A DNA stretch of 7,177 nt, taken from positions 1 to 7,177 of the forward strand of contig DCWO01000160.1 in NCBI GenBank assembly GCA_002328865.1, in the 5' to 3' direction. The notes below the pieces were generated by a model. The model did no database searches, was not told where the DNA came from, and saw only the letters and a program-made list of their open reading frames with translations. Each line of letters starts with the position of its first letter. Within the stretch, counting starts at the first letter, position 1. A program made the position numbers and the translations under genes. Positions 5,590 to 7,177 of this stretch are shown here, one piece after another. This DNA comes from Dehalococcoidia bacterium UBA2160 (GTDB lineage Bacteria; Chloroflexota; Dehalococcoidia; Lucifugimonadales; UBA1123).

Positions 5590-7177
5590 TTAGTCTTGAA
5601 TCCACCAGTTCTCGATGAATGTCTCAGACAAGCCGGGGTGGGCTTGAACGTCTTGGACTCGGCTCCGGTGGGCAACGATCACGGGCGGGTGCATCAGGTA
5701 GAGTACGGGAACGTCCTCGATCAACATCTCCTGTATCTCGCGGAAGTACTCTTTACGAGTAGCGAAGTCAGGCTCGGCGTTTGCCAGATCAAGCAACTCG
5801 TCCAAGCGAGGGTTGTTGTAGTAGGACTCGTTCCACACCCCACCGCTCCTCAACTGTACGCTGAGAGCTTGGTTTGCCGGACGCGCGCTCCACGAGCTGG
5901 CGACGAACGGGCAGCACGGATTCATCCAAGACTCTTCCCAGTACGTGGTCGAGTCGTCGTTGCTAACCTCGACATTGATGCCGGCCGGCGCGACCGATTC
6001 CTTGAACGCCAGCGCCACCTGAAGCATCTGGCTGAAGTCCGACGTATGCAGCACGGTGTCGAAACCGTCCGGATAGCCGGCGGCTGTCAGGTACTCTTTC
6101 GCCTTGGCTATGTCTTGTTGGATGATGGGCTGTTCATCCCAGTAGTACTCGTCGTTGATTCCCACGGGATGGTCGTTGGCATTGATGCCGCGCCCGAACA
6201 GACCTGCCTCTCGAACGAAATCGCGATCGACGGCGTACTGGAACGCCTTTCGCAGATTCTTGTTGTCGAACGGCGCCGTGTTGGTGTGGAAGTCAAGGAC
6301 GCGAACCGTGGCGGAAGCCGCCTCTTTCACTACCACGTTGTCGTTGTCAGCGAGGGTCTCCAGCGCTGCGAAGCTCGGACCGAATACTGCGTCGATGGCG
6401 CCAGATTTGATGGCTTCGACCCGGGTCGTCATCTCCGGCATGTAGAACATGATGACTTCGTCCAAGAATGGATAACCCGTCCTCCAGTAATCGGGGTTAC
6501 GATTCAGGACCGTGCGCTCCGCCGGGTTGTGCTCACCCAGTGTGAACGCGCCCGTGCCGTACTCACCGGTGGTTACCTCCTGGCTGGTGAGATTGGCCGG
6601 GAGAATTCTGGAGTGATATATCGTGAAGGTCGCGGGCAGGAAGGCGTTGGGGCCGTCCAGGTCCATCACGATTGTACGGTCATCGACGGCGGTTATGTTC
6701 GTGATGAAGTCGATCTGGCCCTGGAGAGGAGACGCCGTCGCCGGGTCCAGTGCGCGATCATACGTGAACTTGATGTCTTCCGCCGTCAGATCCTTCCCGC
6801 TGTGAAACTTCACACCTTCGCGAACCCCGAAGGTGTATTGCGATGCGTCGGCGTTCGCCGACCACGATTCGATCAGCCACGGTATGAGGGTGCCGTCGAA
6901 ACCCGTCACGATTGCGTTGTCGTAGGTGAGTTCGGCGTAGTAGGCGCTTCCCTCTGACAGACCCATAAGGGCCGGGTCCAGGGTCCCAAAGTCGATGACT
7001 CCGAGTTTCGCCGTGCCGCCGTATTTCTGTCCGCTCGGCGCCACCAAAGGCGTGGCAACCACTGGTGTGGCGACTACCATCACCTCCACCTCTTTGATGA
7101 CCTCGACTTCTTTGACGACCTCCACCTCTTTGACGACTTCTTTGATCACATCGACTTCGACAATCTTGTCCACTTCG
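5590..7177 (-). CDS. Extracytoplasmic solute-binding protein, family 5 (peptide/nickel type), N-terminus outside window
   Basis: This is the receptor of the importer: it captures the solute outside the membrane and delivers it to the permeases. At least 528 codons are visible, and the frame is open to the window edge. The codon at 7171-7173 is GTG but is internal: the signal peptide and expected lipobox lie beyond the edge. Numbered from that codon: a Val/Glu/Lys hexad linker (6-31), a VVATPVVATP stretch (33-42), then the family 5 fold from about residue 50. Typical landmarks are TLDPA (64-68), LIESWSA (100-106), YTFGVREGVKFHSGKDL (113-129), AEDIKFTYDRAL (131-142), GTGAF (206-210), LNRNPDYW (223-230), and DNKNLRKAFQYAVDR (303-317). 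The only visible cysteines are an adjacent pair (420-421). Family 5 proteins bind peptides, nickel, haem, glutathione, sugars or opines; the ligand here cannot be assigned. It stops at TAA 5590-5592 and is separated from the permeases by about 270 bases. Confidence 0.93.
   Translation of the reverse strand, partial: EVDKIVEVDVIKEVVKEVEVVKEVEVIKEVEVMVVATPVVATPLVAPSGQKYGGTAKLGVIDFGTLDPALMGLSEGSAYYAELTYDNAIVTGFDGTLIPWLIESWSANADASQYTFGVREGVKFHSGKDLTAEDIKFTYDRALDPATASPLQGQIDFITNITAVDDRTIVMDLDGPNAFLPATFTIYHSRILPANLTSQEVTTGEYGTGAFTLGEHNPAERTVLNRNPDYWRTGYPFLDEVIMFYMPEMTTRVEAIKSGAIDAVFGPSFAALETLADNDNVVVKEAASATVRVLDFHTNTAPFDNKNLRKAFQYAVDRDFVREAGLFGRGINANDHPVGINDEYYWDEQPIIQQDIAKAKEYLTAAGYPDGFDTVLHTSDFSQMLQVALAFKESVAPAGINVEVSNDDSTTYWEESWMNPCCPFVASSWSARPANQALSVQLRSGGVWNESYYNNPRLDELLDLANAEPDFATRKEYFREIQEMLIEDVPVLYLMHPPVIVAHRSRVQDVQAHPGLSETFIENWWIQD
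7087..7140 (-). repeat. Three tandem 18-bp repeats encoding EVVKEV/EVIKEV in the binding-protein linker
   Basis: Three adjacent 18-base units (7123-7140, 7105-7122, 7087-7104) encode EVVKEV, EVVKEV and EVIKEV; any two differ at only a few positions. Degenerate copies continue towards the window edge (VIKEV, IVEV). They form a charged, Val-rich linker between the presumed lipid anchor and the binding fold. An overlapping 15-base duplication encodes VVATP twice at 7048-7077. Such linkers are characteristic of Chloroflexota binding lipoproteins, and copy number could change by replication slippage. Confidence 0.8.

Noticed and set aside
5596..6957. Plus-strand open frame of 453 codons opposite the solute-binding protein gene
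   Set aside because: It mirrors the family 5 binding protein, whose motifs are unmistakable on the minus strand. Its translation is Arg/Val/His-rich with no recognisable domain, as expected for the complement of a GC-rich gene.
7078..7080. ATG inside the binding-protein linker as a possible start
   Set aside because: It follows the hexad repeats and would remove any signal sequence; the open frame continues to the window edge, so the true start is outside.

Overview
The window reads as a piece of a bacterial chromosome, most likely from a Chloroflexota member (a SAR202- or Dehalococcoidia-like lineage is my guess). The main clue is the solute-binding protein, which begins with a Val/Lys/Glu hexad linker followed by a Val-Ala-Thr-Pro stretch, a style common in Chloroflexota lipoproteins. 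A small Arc-like ribbon-helix-helix protein of a type I associate with Chloroflexota and Actinobacteria, and a moderately high GC content, fit this. The assignment is an inference, since no rRNA or marker gene is present.

Layout. Positions 41-253 on the plus strand hold a 70-residue ribbon-helix-helix protein. It converges on a four-gene peptide/nickel-type (Dpp/Opp family) ABC importer cassette that fills the rest of the window on the minus strand. Read in the direction of transcription, the cassette is: an extracytoplasmic solute-binding protein (5590 to beyond the right edge, N-terminus missing); a gap of about 270-310 bases with a GC-rich hairpin; a DppB-type permease (3369-5282, probably starting further upstream at 5318); a DppC-type permease (2419-3369); and a single polypeptide carrying both ATPase domains (323-2419). 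The last three genes overlap by one base at each junction (TAATG and TGATG), so they are probably translationally coupled. The binding protein is set apart and could be expressed at a different level.

How they work together. The binding protein captures a solute (peptide-like by family, substrate not determinable here) outside the membrane. The two permeases form the channel, and the fused ATPase supplies both nucleotide-binding domains.

The outstanding feature is in the DppB-type permease. A block of about 334 residues, recognisable as a seven-bladed Ycf48/HCF136-like (BNR-type) beta-propeller, is inserted in frame into the first extracytoplasmic loop. Removing it leaves a permease of normal length with both flanking family motifs intact. 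This puts a propeller on the outer face of an importer, beside the place where the binding protein docks. I know of no described function for such an arrangement and regard it as the best candidate for something new in this window.
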